Source: an uncultured Kordiimonas sp.
Lineage (GTDB): Bacteria; Pseudomonadota; Alphaproteobacteria; Sphingomonadales; Kordiimonadaceae
Reading direction: 5' to 3'
DNA length: 64,000 nucleotides
Assembly (NCBI GenBank): GCA_947503625.1
Contig: CANNEK010000004.1
Location: forward strand, 186,001-250,000
Under the pieces are notes generated by a model. The model was not told the origin of the DNA. It made no database searches and saw only the letters and a program-made list of their open reading frames with translations. The position numbers and the translations under genes were made by a program. This document shows, in pieces, positions 25,121-35,578 of the stretch. Numbering within the stretch: position 1 is the stretch's first letter; each line of letters opens with the position of its first letter.

Positions 25121-27763
25121 ATGCTAGAGAAGACATATTCCCCCGCAGACATCGAAACCAAATGGTATGACCATTGGGAAAACACTGGCGCATTCGAATG
25201 CGGCAAACGCCCGGATGCAGAGCCATATGTCATTGTTATGCCGCCGCCTAATGTCACAGGTAACCTGCATATGGGGCATGCGCTTGATAACGCACTTCAG
25301 GATGCCCTGATCCGCTTTGAGCGCTTGCGCGGCAAAGATACGCTTTGGCAGCCCGGGACAGACCATGCGGGAATCGCAACACAAATGGTCGTTGAGCGCC
25401 AGATGGCGGAAGAGGGCAGCAATGTCGGTCGCCGGGAAATGGGCCGCGAAGCCTTTGTTGATCGGGTCTGGCAATGGAAAGAGCAGTCAGGCGGTGCGAT
25501 TACCCGTCAGTTGCGCCGGCTTGGGGCCAGCTGTGATTGGTCGCGTGAAGCTTTCACGATGGATGAAGAGCGCTCGGCCGCGGTTATCAAGAAGTTCGTC
25601 AAACTCTATAAAGACGGCCTGATGTACAAAGACCGCCGCCTGGTGAACTGGGACCCGGCGCTGAAAACCGCGATTTCCGACCTTGAGGTGGAACAGAAGG
25701 AAATTGACGGTAACTTCTGGCATTTCAACTATCCGATTGAAGGCGAGGAAGGGCGCTTTATAGAAATTGCGACTACCCGGCCTGAAACGATGCTGGGTGA
25801 TACCGCGATTGCTGTGAACCCGAATGATGAACGTTACAAAGACCTTATCGGCAAATACGTGACCTTACCTCTTGTAGGGCGGCGCCTGATTATCGTTGGC
25901 GACGAGCATGCAGACCCTGAACAAGGCACCGGTGCCTTGAAAGTCACGCCCGCTCATGATTTTAACGATTTCGAGATCGGTAAACGTCATGACCTCGAGA
26001 TGATCAACGTTTTTGACGAACATGCGGCGATTAATGAAAATGCCCCTGAAAAATATCGTGGCATGGACCGGTTCGAAGCGCGGAAAGTCATTGTTGCAGA
26101 TATGGACGCCGCAGGCTTGCTGGTAAAAACGGTTCCGCACAGACATATGGTGCCATATGGCGACCGTGGCGGTGTGGTGATTGAGCCATGGCTCACGGAA
26201 CAATGGTATGTAGATGCTGAAACGCTTGCAAAACCGGCCATTGAAGCAGTGGAAACGGGCAAAACACGTTTCATCCCGAAGAACTGGGAAAAAACCTATT
26301 ACGAGTGGATGCGTAACATTCAGCCATGGTGTGTATCGCGTCAGCTTTGGTGGGGGCATCAGATACCAGCATGGTACGGACCCGATGGCAGCGTTTTTGT
26401 CGAGGAGACTGAAGAGGCAGCGCACGCCGCGGCAGAAGCCAAATTTGGCGAGGCTGTCGAGCTCACGCACGATGAAGATGTGCTCGACACATGGTTCTCG
26501 AGCGCTATGTGGCCATACAGCACCATGGGTTGGCCCGAGCAGACCCCCGAGCTCAAGAAATACTATCCAAATGCAACCCTGGTGACCGGCTTTGACATCA
26601 TTTTCTTCTGGGTCGCCCGGATGATGATGTCCGGCATGTATTTTATGGGAGATGTGCCGTTTAAGGATGTTTACATCCATGCGCTGGTGCGCGACGCCAA
26701 CGGGCAGAAAATGTCCAAATCCAAGGGTAATGTGATTGACCCTCTGGAATTTGTCGAGAAATATGGCGCGGATGCCCTCAGGTTTACACTCGTTGCGATG
26801 GAAGCGCAGGGACGCGACATCAAACTTGATGAACGGCGTGTTGAAGGTTACCGGAATTTCGGTACCAAACTATGGAACGCAGCACGTTTCTGCGAAATGA
26901 ATGAAATTGGCGGTTCCGACGGCTTGCTGCCCGCGGCATCTCTGACAGTCAATAAATGGATTGCCAGTGAGGTCGGGCAGGCAGCATCTGCGGTTACCAA
27001 AGCGATGGAAGCCTTCCGTTTCAATGACGCTGCGGATGCCATTTATCACTTCACCTGGGGTACTTTCTGCGACTGGTATGTTGAGCTTATTAAACCTGTT
27101 TTTTGGGGTGATGACGAGGCGGCGAAGACTGAAACACGCGTTGTCGCTGGCTGGGTTCTAGACCAGATTCTGGTTTTGTTGCACCCGTTTATGCCGTTCA
27201 TAACCGAAGAACTCTGGCATGCGATGAAGGCTGATCGCTCTTCTGATCTCATTCTCGCCGCCTGGCCGGGTGAAATACCGGCAGATGCTGCTGCTGCCAA
27301 TGATGTGAACTGGGCGATCCGGTTTATCACCGAAATTCGTTCTACGCGGGCTGAAATGAATGTGCCCGCTGGCGCCAAAGCAACCGCGCTGGTTGTTGGT
27401 GCATCGGAACAAACCGCATCTCGCCTTCAGGACTGGCAGGACATGATTTGCCGATTGGCCCGGCTTGAGACAGCCAGCGCTGTCGATACAGCTGACAGTC
27501 GGGGCGCAGCTCAGCTTGTTGTCGACGAAGCGACCGTTTATCTCCCTCTTGCCGATCTCATGGATATTGATGCGGAGAAAGCGCGTCTCCAGAAAAACCT
27601 TGAGAAACTGGGTAAGGAATCAGGCGGCCTTAAGGGGCGACTTTCGAATGAGAAGTTCCTTGCGAAAGCTCCCCCTCATGTGGTTGAAGAAGCAAAAGAG
27701 CAGCTCGCAGACCTTGAGGGGCAAATCGGGAAGTTGAATGCAGCGCTTGCCCGCTTGGGGTAG
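25121..27763 (+). CDS. valS: Valyl-tRNA synthetase
   Basis: This 880-residue class Ia synthetase charges tRNA-Val. Visible are [15 protein letters not shown] (HIGH region), an editing domain around residues 190-330 ([12 protein letters not shown]), [12 protein letters not shown], the KMSKS loop [14 protein letters not shown], and a C-terminal coiled-coil tRNA-binding arm. The ATG at 25121 has AGG upstream and begins [12 protein letters not shown] as in other ValS; the frame extends 63 bases further without support. Confidence 0.97.
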   Translation: MLEKTYSPADIETKWYDHWENTGAFECGKRPDAEPYVIVMPPPNVTGNLHMGHALDNALQDALIRFERLRGKDTLWQPGTDHAGIATQMVVERQMAEEGSNVGRREMGREAFVDRVWQWKEQSGGAITRQLRRLGASCDWSREAFTMDEERSAAVIKKFVKLYKDGLMYKDRRLVNWDPALKTAISDLEVEQKEIDGNFWHFNYPIEGEEGRFIEIATTRPETMLGDTAIAVNPNDERYKDLIGKYVTLPLVGRRLIIVGDEHADPEQGTGALKVTPAHDFNDFEIGKRHDLEMINVFDEHAAINENAPEKYRGMDRFEARKVIVADMDAAGLLVKTVPHRHMVPYGDRGGVVIEPWLTEQWYVDAETLAKPAIEAVETGKTRFIPKNWEKTYYEWMRNIQPWCVSRQLWWGHQIPAWYGPDGSVFVEETEEAAHAAAEAKFGEAVELTHDEDVLDTWFSSAMWPYSTMGWPEQTPELKKYYPNATLVTGFDIIFFWVARMMMSGMYFMGDVPFKDVYIHALVRDANGQKMSKSKGNVIDPLEFVEKYGADALRFTLVAMEAQGRDIKLDERRVEGYRNFGTKLWNAARFCEMNEIGGSDGLLPAASLTVNKWIASEVGQAASAVTKAMEAFRFNDAADAIYHFTWGTFCDWYVELIKPVFWGDDEAAKTETRVVAGWVLDQILVLLHPFMPFITEELWHAMKADRSSDLILAAWPGEIPADAAAANDVNWAIRFITEIRSTRAEMNVPAGAKATALVVGASEQTASRLQDWQDMICRLARLETASAVDTADSRGAAQLVVDEATVYLPLADLMDIDAEKARLQKNLEKLGKESGGLKGRLSNEKFLAKAPPHVVEEAKEQLADLEGQIGKLNAALARLG

Positions 27764-27816
27764 GCGCGAGCCTGTACCGGCTAAGGTTGGTCCTATCAGA
27801 TGGACCGGGAGCGACA

Positions 27817-28374
27817 ATGATTATCAGCCCGGCGCATGAAGGCATTTTTGATGACATGCGCGTCGTCTGGGACGCATTGCCGCGCCGTGGCGTCGCTATA
27901 ATACCAGACAAAAAAGAGCTCCAGCCAAATTTGCTGAAAGCTCATTTAAGTAACATAGGTATTGCCGAACATCTGGGTGAGGGCAAACTGTCCTTCCGCC
28001 TTCTGGGAACAAATTCACGCGAGTTCTGGGGGCGGGAACTAACGGGCGAAAGTTATGATAAAGTAGCCGATGCGGTACCAGAGGGCGTGACCATTCCAGC
28101 GGAAATTCTGGCCGCCATCTTCGATCAGCCATGCGGCATGAAAAGCCGGCGTGAAGCCAGAGACAGAAGTGGAGGCCGCTGGCTATGCGATATGCTGGCG
28201 CTTCCCTTTTCAGATTCAGATGGTGCAGCCAGGTTTCTGCTTTACGGATACCGGATTTATCCGGATAGTACTGTGGGTAACATTCAAGGATGGATACCGG
28301 GCTTTGCAGATCTTTCGACAGCGCAGTTGCTATCGGCAGAGTTTGTCGATGTGGGTGCGGGTGTCCCTGATTAG
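27817..28374 (+). CDS. PAS-fold (PAS_5-type) protein
   Basis: This 185-residue cytoplasmic protein resembles the small alphaproteobacterial PAS_5 family: an N-terminal WDALPRRGVAIIPDKKELQP, a central FRLLGTNSREFWGRELTGESYD and the strand pair RFLLYGYRIYP. Such proteins have no attached output domain and the ligand is unknown. The ATG at 27817 has GGGAG five bases upstream. Its stop overlaps that of the convergent MBL gene by four bases. Confidence 0.7.
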   Translation: MIISPAHEGIFDDMRVVWDALPRRGVAIIPDKKELQPNLLKAHLSNIGIAEHLGEGKLSFRLLGTNSREFWGRELTGESYDKVADAVPEGVTIPAEILAAIFDQPCGMKSRREARDRSGGRWLCDMLALPFSDSDGAARFLLYGYRIYPDSTVGNIQGWIPGFADLSTAQLLSAEFVDVGAGVPD

Positions 28375-29225
28375 TCAATCGACGCGCATTTTCCTTCCTC
28401 GGTAACAACGAGTGCTTTTTCAAAGGACTCTTTTATGGACGCCTGTACACCATCCATGCCGCCAAATCGCTGCATCCATGGCTGCGGTTCCGGGTTAAAA
28501 TGCGTGAGCACAACAGTTTCATAGTCCCAGCTTGCATCTATTGCGGCCCTTTGCTCGGGGTTTTGAAACCCGTACCAAAATGGCATGATCAGCGCGTTTA
28601 CGGGAAGCGAGTTGATGCCAGCACTGGCCAGTTGTGCCCTTGAAGTATTGATGTCCCCTGTGTGAAAGAAACTAACACCATCAACAGTCACTCTGTAGCC
28701 CACATTTTGTGGCTGATTGGGTCCATGATCGACATCAAACGTCTGAACAACCACACCGTCCTTGTCAAAGGTCGATTGCGGCCCGTCGGCTATCGCCGTT
28801 ACGCGCTCAAGCTCAACTTCGGTAAGTCCGTTAGCCGCCAGTGTCGCTATCGCATCTGCGGGAACACCATAATGCACTCCCGATGTATTGCGTATCTGCC
28901 TTATCGTTGCCTTTGGGTCAAAATGGTCGCCGTGACGATGTGTTGACAGAACGTATGTCAGGTCTTCGAATAGACCTGTTTTATCGATCATATCGCCGAG
29001 CATCTTTTCGGATGGCAGGGCAAACCTTCCCTCATATTGGTCTTCTTGCATCAACCCATCTATCACAACGGAAGCGTTGTTGCCCTTAATCAGCCAGCCA
29101 GCATTTGCCACATGGCACAGCTCGACGGCCGAGGCGTGTGAGGTGACTAGCCCCAGCACTAAAACTGAGCCAAGCCTCCAAAAACGTTTTACTGATGTTG
29201 CGGTTTTGCGATGCGGAGAAACCAT
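28371..29225 (-). CDS. Exported metallo-beta-lactamase-fold hydrolase
   Basis: This 284-residue protein has an N-terminal hydrophobic signal (ending near SHASA). The metal motif is STHRHGDHFD (HxHxDH), followed by the VDHGPNQP His, the FFHTGDIN Asp and the late LTHFNP His, so the two-metal site appears complete. It belongs to the UlaG-like, metal-dependent MBL group rather than to true beta-lactamases. The substrate is unknown and it is monocistronic. Confidence 0.78.
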   Translation of the reverse strand: MVSPHRKTATSVKRFWRLGSVLVLGLVTSHASAVELCHVANAGWLIKGNNASVVIDGLMQEDQYEGRFALPSEKMLGDMIDKTGLFEDLTYVLSTHRHGDHFDPKATIRQIRNTSGVHYGVPADAIATLAANGLTEVELERVTAIADGPQSTFDKDGVVVQTFDVDHGPNQPQNVGYRVTVDGVSFFHTGDINTSRAQLASAGINSLPVNALIMPFWYGFQNPEQRAAIDASWDYETVVLTHFNPEPQPWMQRFGGMDGVQASIKESFEKALVVTEEGKCASID

Positions 29226-29505
29226 AGGGATAGCCCTGAATTATGAAAGGAACTTCCGTATCGTGCATGTTTAGGCATCTTAAAAACCACAAAAAATGGC
29301 CCAACAACCCCCGTTTCAGGACAAAAAAACTCTTTGCGTAATATTATTTCAAAATATTGCTTATAAAGGCACCTTAAATTATCGACATTCGATTTTGAGA
29401 TGGGTAAGGTGCGCTCGAATCCCTGGAGCATATTGTGTTCCTTCAGAAAGTTTGATTTCGCCACTTTTCCATAAGGTGGCATCAGAAAAGTTTCGGAGTT
29501 GACTG

Positions 29506-31350
29506 ATGGTACAGTATCGATCGCGCACCACGACCCATGGCCGCAACATGGCAGGCGCACGCGCCTTATGGCGCGCAACCGGCATGAAAGACGATGATTT
29601 TCAAAAGCCTATCATCGCCGTTGCCAATAGCTTCACACAGTTTGTACCGGGCCATGTTCACCTGAAAGATATGGGGCAGCTTGTAGCACGTGAAATTGAG
29701 GCCGCCGGCGGTGTTGCCAAGGAATTCAATACCATTGCTGTCGACGATGGCATAGCTATGGGGCATGACGGCATGCTTTACAGCCTGCCGAGCCGGGAAA
29801 TTATTGCTGACAGCGTCGAATATATGGCTAACGCGCATTGTGCAGACGCACTCGTATGCATCTCAAACTGCGATAAAATCACCCCCGGTATGTTGATGGC
29901 GGCCATGCGTCTGAACATTCCGGCTGTTTTTGTCTCTGGCGGGCCGATGGAAGCTGGCGAAGATGATTATGATGATGGTCGCAAGCTTGATCTGGTAGAT
30001 GCGATGGTTGATGCAGCAGACCCCAATGTATCAGATGAAGACGTTGAGCGCATCGAACGCTCCGCGTGCCCGACGTGCGGCTCCTGCAGCGGAATGTTTA
30101 CAGCCAACAGCATGAATTGCCTTACGGAAGCGTTGGGTCTTTCTTTGCCGGGCAACGGTACTACACTTGCAACACATTCTGATCGCAAGTCTTTGTTCCT
30201 GACAGCGGCGCGGGTCATCGTCGATATCACTCGCAGGTATTACGAGCAGGATGATACAAGCCTTTTACCGCGGTCGGTTGCCAGTTTCGAAGCATTTGAA
30301 AATGCCATGTCGCTTGATATAGCCATGGGCGGGTCGACAAACACGGTCCTGCATCTGCTGGCGGCGGCTCGGGAAGGTGAGATTGATTTCACCATGGATG
30401 ATATCGATCGTTTGTCGCGGCGTGTGCCAAACCTCTGCAAGGTGGCACCCGCAACCAACGACTACCATATTCAGGATGTTCACAGGGCCGGGGGTGTATA
30501 CGGGATACTGGGAGAACTCTATCGGGCAGGTTTGTTAAACGATGACTGCAGCACCGTCCATACGTCAACAATGGCCGAAGCCATCAGCCGCTATGACGTT
30601 GCAAAAAGTAGTGACCCTGAGCTTCAGCAGTTTTTCCGGGCAGCACCTGGCGGGGTTCCAACCCAAACTGCTTTCAGCCAGAGCAATCGCTTCAAGGACC
30701 TGGATCTGGACAGGCAAAGCGGCTGCATCCGCGCTCAGAAGCACGCCTACAGTCAGGACGGAGGTCTTGCTGTGTTGTTTGGCAACATTGCAAAGGATGG
30801 CTGCATTGTAAAAACGGCGGGCGTGGATGAAAGTATCTGGAAGTTTTCAGGTCGGGCGCGAGTATTTGAAAGTCAGGATGCATCCGTTGCGGCAATTCTG
30901 GGCGGTGACATAGTTGCAGGTGATGTGGTTCTGATCCGTTATGAGGGGCCCAAAGGAGGGCCGGGAATGCAGGAAATGCTGTACCCAACGAGCTATCTGA
31001 AATCTATGGGCCTCGGGAAAGAATGTGCTTTGTTCACTGACGGCCGTTTCTCAGGTGGTACAAGTGGACTGTCTATCGGGCACGCCAGCCCGGAAGCGGC
31101 GGAAGGCGGCGCCATTGCGCTTGTTGAAGAAGGCGATATGATTGATATTGATATCCCCAATCGCAGCATCAATGTCAGGGTCAGCGAGGAAGTTCTGGCC
31201 GAACGCCGCGCTGCTCAGGATGCCAAGGGTGGCAAGGCATGGAGACCTGTTGCTGATCGGCCACGCAAAATTACCAAAGCGCTGGAGGCATATGCATTGC
31301 TGACCACATCAGCCAGCAATGGCGCTGTGCGCGAGATACCGAAAGCGTAG
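29506..31350 (+). CDS. ilvD: Dihydroxy-acid dehydratase
   Basis: This 614-residue Fe-S enzyme dehydrates 2,3-dihydroxy-isovalerate and -methylvalerate in valine/isoleucine synthesis. Cluster ligands and motifs visible are [11 protein letters not shown] (about residues 120-130) and [21 protein letters not shown] cysteines near residues 190-210. The length matches E. coli IlvD (616). The ATG has GGAG eight bases upstream. A GNAT gene follows after eight bases. Confidence 0.96.
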   Translation: MVQYRSRTTTHGRNMAGARALWRATGMKDDDFQKPIIAVANSFTQFVPGHVHLKDMGQLVAREIEAAGGVAKEFNTIAVDDGIAMGHDGMLYSLPSREIIADSVEYMANAHCADALVCISNCDKITPGMLMAAMRLNIPAVFVSGGPMEAGEDDYDDGRKLDLVDAMVDAADPNVSDEDVERIERSACPTCGSCSGMFTANSMNCLTEALGLSLPGNGTTLATHSDRKSLFLTAARVIVDITRRYYEQDDTSLLPRSVASFEAFENAMSLDIAMGGSTNTVLHLLAAAREGEIDFTMDDIDRLSRRVPNLCKVAPATNDYHIQDVHRAGGVYGILGELYRAGLLNDDCSTVHTSTMAEAISRYDVAKSSDPELQQFFRAAPGGVPTQTAFSQSNRFKDLDLDRQSGCIRAQKHAYSQDGGLAVLFGNIAKDGCIVKTAGVDESIWKFSGRARVFESQDASVAAILGGDIVAGDVVLIRYEGPKGGPGMQEMLYPTSYLKSMGLGKECALFTDGRFSGGTSGLSIGHASPEAAEGGAIALVEEGDMIDIDIPNRSINVRVSEEVLAERRAAQDAKGGKAWRPVADRPRKITKALEAYALLTTSASNGAVREIPKA

Positions 31351-31358
31351 GCGCTGCA

Positions 31359-31796
31359 ATGTTCAGACCGTCACACAAGGATGACGCCGCCGGGATGTTT
31401 GATGTCTGGTGGCGCGCCGTTAAAGCAACACACCATTTTCTGTCCGATGATGCCTTTGATGAAATTGCAGAGCTTGTTCGTGATAAGTACCTGCCAAGCA
31501 AGGCATTTCTTGTGTTTGTTGACGAAAAAGACAAGGTTTTGGGTTTCATGGGAACCAATAAAAACGAGATTGAGAGTCTTTTTCTCGACCCGGACCATTT
31601 CGGGAAAGGTATTGGTAAGGCTTTCCTGGATCGTATGAAGGCCAGATACGAAACGGTAACACTTGAGGTAAACGAGCAGAATCCCAAAGCTGTAGGCTTC
31701 TACGAAGCGTGTGGGTTTGATGTTGTCCGTCGGGATCCAACAGACGACCACGGCCGCGCTTTTCCTATTCTCCATATGCGCTGGCAGCGCGCCTAG
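31359..31796 (+). CDS. GNAT-family N-acetyltransferase (YjaB-like)
   Basis: This is a 145-residue single GNAT domain. The N-terminal WWRAVKATHHFLSDD resembles E. coli YjaB. The acetyl-CoA motif A is DPDHFGKGIGKAFLD, followed by LEVNEQNPKAVGFYEACGF (motif B). The acceptor is unknown. It lies eight bases after ilvD and is likely translated from the same message. Confidence 0.85.
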   Translation: MFRPSHKDDAAGMFDVWWRAVKATHHFLSDDAFDEIAELVRDKYLPSKAFLVFVDEKDKVLGFMGTNKNEIESLFLDPDHFGKGIGKAFLDRMKARYETVTLEVNEQNPKAVGFYEACGFDVVRRDPTDDHGRAFPILHMRWQRA

Positions 31797-31887
31797 CGAT
31801 CACCGGGGCTGGCCCATAGGACTGTTGCAATTCCGCTCAAAATGCCTAGCGTTGGGGGCTAAGAAAATCTTCTCCTTGGGGGCACAA

Positions 31888-32748
31888 ATGGAAGCGAACT
31901 TTCCTACCATTGCTGTTTTTAAACAGTCAGTCCGATTACCGTTCAGGCATATGGGCGATATTCTTGTTTCTATCGGCATAGGAATTGCGGCTTTTGCAGT
32001 TGCCGCCATAACAGCAACTATGGTTGCGCTGATTGCGATTTTTGTGTTCGGTATTGATACATCCGGCTTGGCTGAACTGCCGCAGCGGATGACAGATGGG
32101 AACTACAGCGGTCTTGGGATTATTGCCCTGATAACAATTGTGGCGCTTTTTACCGCTTTGGTTTTCTTTGCCCACATCTTCAACTATTGGGTAACATTAG
32201 CGGCATACGGAGCAGACGCGGCAAAATGGTCTTTTAAGGAAGGTCGCGGCAACGCAGCATTTGTCAACGCAGTGAAGTTGTTGTTGATTTCAATCCTCAT
32301 TGCCATTGTCAATGCTGTGGTGATCATGTTTTTGAGTGCGTTGGGGCTGGCACCAGGTTTTGCCGAACAGATGGCTGCGACAGATGTCAGCGATTCCATG
32401 CTCTCGGGTTTTGCCGCCAATCTTATTGGAATTGTTATCGGGTCTGCGGTGTATTCATTGTTTTCCGCAAACCTGACGCAGACCGCAATAATGTCGACGG
32501 ACGAGGGGCTAGAGCATCCTCATGTCGTTGATTTTGCAATTGTTTTGGTACTTTTGTATGCGGTGTATTTTCTGCCAACGGTCGTGGCGGCATTGTCTGG
32601 CAGTGATGCATTGGTGTATCTTGTCAGTCTATTGCTGACACTCCATCTTATGTTCACGATCCCAATCGCGCACGGGTTGCGATATCGCTATTGCTGGCAT
32701 GAGAACGTTACGCAGGCATCAGATGACGACAACCTCGCCGATGGCTAA
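31888..32748 (+). CDS. Polytopic inner-membrane protein of unknown function
   Basis: This 286-residue protein has about six hydrophobic segments (for example ILVSIGIGIAAFAVAAI, LGIIALITIVALFTALVFF, LLLISILIAIVNAVVIMFL). There is no recognisable transporter or enzyme motif. The ATG at 31888 follows TTGGGGG; the open frame extends 177 bases upstream into the GNAT gene but that part is an overlap artefact. Its terminator is at 32774. Confidence 0.65.
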   Translation: MEANFPTIAVFKQSVRLPFRHMGDILVSIGIGIAAFAVAAITATMVALIAIFVFGIDTSGLAELPQRMTDGNYSGLGIIALITIVALFTALVFFAHIFNYWVTLAAYGADAAKWSFKEGRGNAAFVNAVKLLLISILIAIVNAVVIMFLSALGLAPGFAEQMAATDVSDSMLSGFAANLIGIVIGSAVYSLFSANLTQTAIMSTDEGLEHPHVVDFAIVLVLLYAVYFLPTVVAALSGSDALVYLVSLLLTLHLMFTIPIAHGLRYRYCWHENVTQASDDDNLADG

Positions 32749-32773
32749 TTACCGCCATTAAAATTTTACGTAA

Positions 32774-32801
32774 AGCCGAACGATTTGTTCGGCTTTTTTT
32801 T
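32774..32801 (+). terminator. Rho-independent terminator
   Basis: AGCCGAAC and GTTCGGCT form an 8-bp stem with a five-base loop, followed by a long T run, 26 bases after the membrane-protein stop. Confidence 0.92.
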
Positions 32802-32839
32802 AACCTCCGAGCGTTAGGGTGTGCTTTCTTGCAACGGAG

Positions 32840-33490
32840 ATGGCAGCCTTGAAACACGCCTTTACTTTCTTATTCATTGCCGTGAGCGTTATGGCGCAAT
32901 CACACGCGCAGGACACCCAGCCAGCACCATTGCCTTCGCATGAAGAGGCGAAGGCTATTGATCTTGGAAATCTTCTCGGCCAGGCGCCATACAGAAGCCC
33001 CAGTTGCACTGGCAGTGACTTCCATGAAATGGATTTCATGCATGGTATCTGGGATATGAAAATCCTGACTGATGGCAAATGGGAAGAGGGCGGCTTTTCT
33101 GTTCACCGCCCCGCCCTTGGCGGCTGTGCCTCGTTCGAGATCGTTTCTTATGAAAATTGGGGCGAGTTTTATCGGCCACTGACCGGCCGGACCGGCATTG
33201 GCGCTTTTGCCATCAACACCTATGATACCAAACAACGCAACTGGCGTCAGGTTTGGGTAGATGACATGGGGACGGTTGTCGCAAATTTTCGTGGCAAGAA
33301 ATTCAAGGACGGTATTCGTTTTGTGGGCCAAGCGCCACGCGACGACGGGTCCGAGTTGCAGCGGTTCGAATGGAAAATCACCGGCGAAGGCCTGCGCGAG
33401 TTTACATATGAACAGTCAACTGACGGGGGACAACAATGGACCCGTCTGGCCACGGTGCAACTGGTGGCCCGTCAAATTGTCAGTCGCTAG
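32840..33490 (+). CDS. Exported protein of unknown function (DUF1579-like)
   Basis: This protein is about 216 residues with a signal peptide ending near SHA. The mature part has MDFMHGIWDMKI, GCASFEIVSYEN, NTYDTKQRNWRQVWVDDMG and LREFTYEQSTDGGQQW, reminiscent of the lipocalin-like DUF1579 group. Two cysteines could form a disulfide. The start is uncertain: the ATG at 32840 has GGAG abutting it, and a GTG at 32819 is equally weak. Confidence 0.6.
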   Translation: MAALKHAFTFLFIAVSVMAQSHAQDTQPAPLPSHEEAKAIDLGNLLGQAPYRSPSCTGSDFHEMDFMHGIWDMKILTDGKWEEGGFSVHRPALGGCASFEIVSYENWGEFYRPLTGRTGIGAFAINTYDTKQRNWRQVWVDDMGTVVANFRGKKFKDGIRFVGQAPRDDGSELQRFEWKITGEGLREFTYEQSTDGGQQWTRLATVQLVARQIVSR

Positions 33491-33572
33491 CCACATTATC
33501 TGAATTGTTGCTTGACCCCTCGCTCCTGTGAGGCCATATCGCTTTTCTGACAAAGACGATTGGGGTTCATTG

Positions 33573-34034
33573 ATGACAGTTCCAACTCTCGACGGCGCTA
33601 TGCGCGCTTTCATGTACGGCAAGCTTCACCGGGTAACAGTGACGGGAGCTGACCTCAACTATGTGGGCTCTATCACGGTTGATCCGCTTTTGCTCTCGGC
33701 TTCCGGGCTTTTGCCTCATACGGCCGTGGATGTGGTGAATATCACCAACGGAGAACGGATAACCACCTATATCATCGAAGGCGCAAAGGGCAGTGGCACC
33801 ATATGCCTGAACGGCGCGGCCGCCCATCAGTTTTCAAAAGGTGATCTGGCGATCATCATGGGGTACGAGCAGGTGCCAGCTGACCAGCTTCCCGGGCGTA
33901 TCTCAAGGGCGGTGCATGTGGACAGCAAGAACCGGATTATCGCCATTGATGAATACGTCACGCCCTCTCTTGCAACGCTGGGAGATCCGGCGGCAAATCG
34001 CGAGTTCGAGCAATATGAAACGGTTGAAGCCTAG
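33573..34034 (+). CDS. panD: Aspartate 1-decarboxylase
   Basis: This 153-residue pyruvoyl enzyme makes beta-alanine for pantothenate. The self-cleavage site is Gly32-Ser33 in NYVGSITVD, the catalytic region includes HRVTVTGADL, and GTICLNGAAAH carries the conserved Asn-Gly-Ala-Ala. The start at 33573 has GGGG eight bases upstream. A start at 33600 would put the serine at position 24, nearer the family's Ser25. The C-terminus is longer than the usual 126 residues by about 20. Confidence 0.92.
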   Translation: MTVPTLDGAMRAFMYGKLHRVTVTGADLNYVGSITVDPLLLSASGLLPHTAVDVVNITNGERITTYIIEGAKGSGTICLNGAAAHQFSKGDLAIIMGYEQVPADQLPGRISRAVHVDSKNRIIAIDEYVTPSLATLGDPAANREFEQYETVEA

Positions 34035-34052
34035 GCTTCAATCTGAACAGGG

Positions 34053-34838
34053 CTATACGTCAAGTTCGACCCAGACAGGGGTGTGGTCGCTTGGTTTTTC
34101 TTTGCCCCTTGGCAGGCGATCAACCTGACAGTCTTTCAGTAAATCAGCAGCTTGCGGCGACAACAACAGGTGGTCAATACGGATGCCGTGATCTTTTTGC
34201 CAGGCTCCACGCTGGAAATCCCAATAGCTGTAGGCCGGTCCATATGGCTGGATTTGTCTCAGGGCGTCGGTATAGCCAAGATTAATGATTGCCCGCAGGA
34301 AGCCGCGGCTTTCAGGTTGGGTCAGTGCATCCTCAACCCATGCTGCCGGGTTGTGGCAGTCCACATCTTCAGGGATAACATTATAGTCACCAGCAAGCAC
34401 AATCGGCATTTCCGTCTTGAGCAGTCGGGCAGCCTGGGCCTGCAAGCGTTCCATCCATGCAAGCTTATAGTCAAATTTCGGGCCCGGCCGCGGGTTGCCG
34501 TTCGGCAAATAAATCGTTGCCACGCGCACGCCCCGAACGGTGGCTTCCATGTAACGGGCCTGCTCGTCTTCCTCTGCCGGGCCGCCATCAATGGCGGGCA
34601 GGCGGCGAACAATATCCTCAATGGGGTCTTTCGACAGAATTGCAACGCCATTGAATGACTTTTGGCCGTGTGTTTCCACGTTCCAGCCCAGCTGTTCAAG
34701 TTCAAGGCGCGGAAAATTCTCGTCGATTGATTTGATTTCCTGAAGGCACGCAACGTCAGGCGCAAATTCGTCGAGCCATTCCAGCAGGCGCGGCAAACGA
34801 GCCTTGATGCCGTTGATGTTGAACGTAGCAATTTTCAC
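34053..34838 (-). CDS. xthA: Exodeoxyribonuclease III
   Basis: This 261-residue DNA-repair AP endonuclease and 3'-exonuclease shows all EEP-family motifs: FNINGIKARL, CLQEIKS (metal Glu), IYLPNGNPRPG, VLAGDYNVIPED (Asp/Asn) and the ending RIDHLLLS with SDHTPVWVEL. It converges with panD and is monocistronic. Confidence 0.95.
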   Translation of the reverse strand: MKIATFNINGIKARLPRLLEWLDEFAPDVACLQEIKSIDENFPRLELEQLGWNVETHGQKSFNGVAILSKDPIEDIVRRLPAIDGGPAEEDEQARYMEATVRGVRVATIYLPNGNPRPGPKFDYKLAWMERLQAQAARLLKTEMPIVLAGDYNVIPEDVDCHNPAAWVEDALTQPESRGFLRAIINLGYTDALRQIQPYGPAYSYWDFQRGAWQKDHGIRIDHLLLSPQAADLLKDCQVDRLPRGKEKPSDHTPVWVELDV

Positions 34839-34874
34839 AGTCTGTCCCCGAATCCACTATATGGAAGGCGCAAT

Positions 34875-34902
34875 AAAAAACGCCCCAGCAGAATAGGGGC
34901 GT
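34875..34902 (-). terminator. Terminator of erpA
   Basis: On the minus strand AACGCCCC and GGGGCGTT form an 8-bp stem followed by TTTTTT, about 30 bases past the erpA stop. Confidence 0.85.
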
Positions 34903-34930
34903 TATGGGTAATGTCTAGCTCAGAATAATG

Positions 34931-35290
34931 TCAGATAGCGAATGATGAACCGCAGCCGCAGCTTGAACTGGCGTTGGGGTTAACGACCTGAAAAGAAGCA
35001 CCGACAAGGTCTTCCACAAAATCCACCTCAGAGCCCATAAGGTACAAAAGAGACATCGAATCGACCAGCATGGTTACGCCGTCGCGTGTCACAACCACGT
35101 CATCTGGTTTTTGGGCATCGTCAAAATCGAATCCGTACTGAAAACCGCTGCAACCACCACCTGAAACTGTCAGGCGCAATTTCAAATCCGGATTGCCTTG
35201 TTGCTCGATCAGTGATGAAACACGTGCGGCCGCACGTTCGCTCAAGCCCACAGGGGCTGTTTTTTCTGTATTTGGTTGTGCAGACGCCAT
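34931..35290 (-). CDS. erpA: A-type iron-sulfur cluster insertion protein ErpA
   Basis: This 119-residue A-type carrier has the three ligand cysteines in [11 protein letters not shown] (one) and the CGCGSSF tail (two). It hands Fe-S clusters to apo-enzymes. Divergent erpA-dgt is a common alphaproteobacterial arrangement, supporting ErpA over IscA, and there is no isc/suf cluster around it. Confidence 0.9.
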   Translation of the reverse strand: MASAQPNTEKTAPVGLSERAAARVSSLIEQQGNPDLKLRLTVSGGGCSGFQYGFDFDDAQKPDDVVVTRDGVTMLVDSMSLLYLMGSEVDFVEDLVGASFQVVNPNASSSCGCGSSFAI

Positions 35291-35578
35291 AATATTTTAC
35301 TCGGTTCGGACCCAACATTGTCTTGTCCCCTAATGTAGGGAACGTGCGGCCAAAGGTCAATTGCAGGCCGGGTTCATTTTATATCAACTGACGATAAGTT
35401 TTTCCTTTCACTGCGTCTGCCGTGCGGCGCCGGTTGAGTTTTCGGAAGATATTTTACCCTGCATGTGTGAAAAGAATTGCCCTTGAAAATCGGGAGCGAT
35501 ACTGTGCCTCTGCACCGACATTGAGTGCGTGTTTCAGCTTTCATTCATTAAATCTTTTTTCGGGATCCGGAGATCATT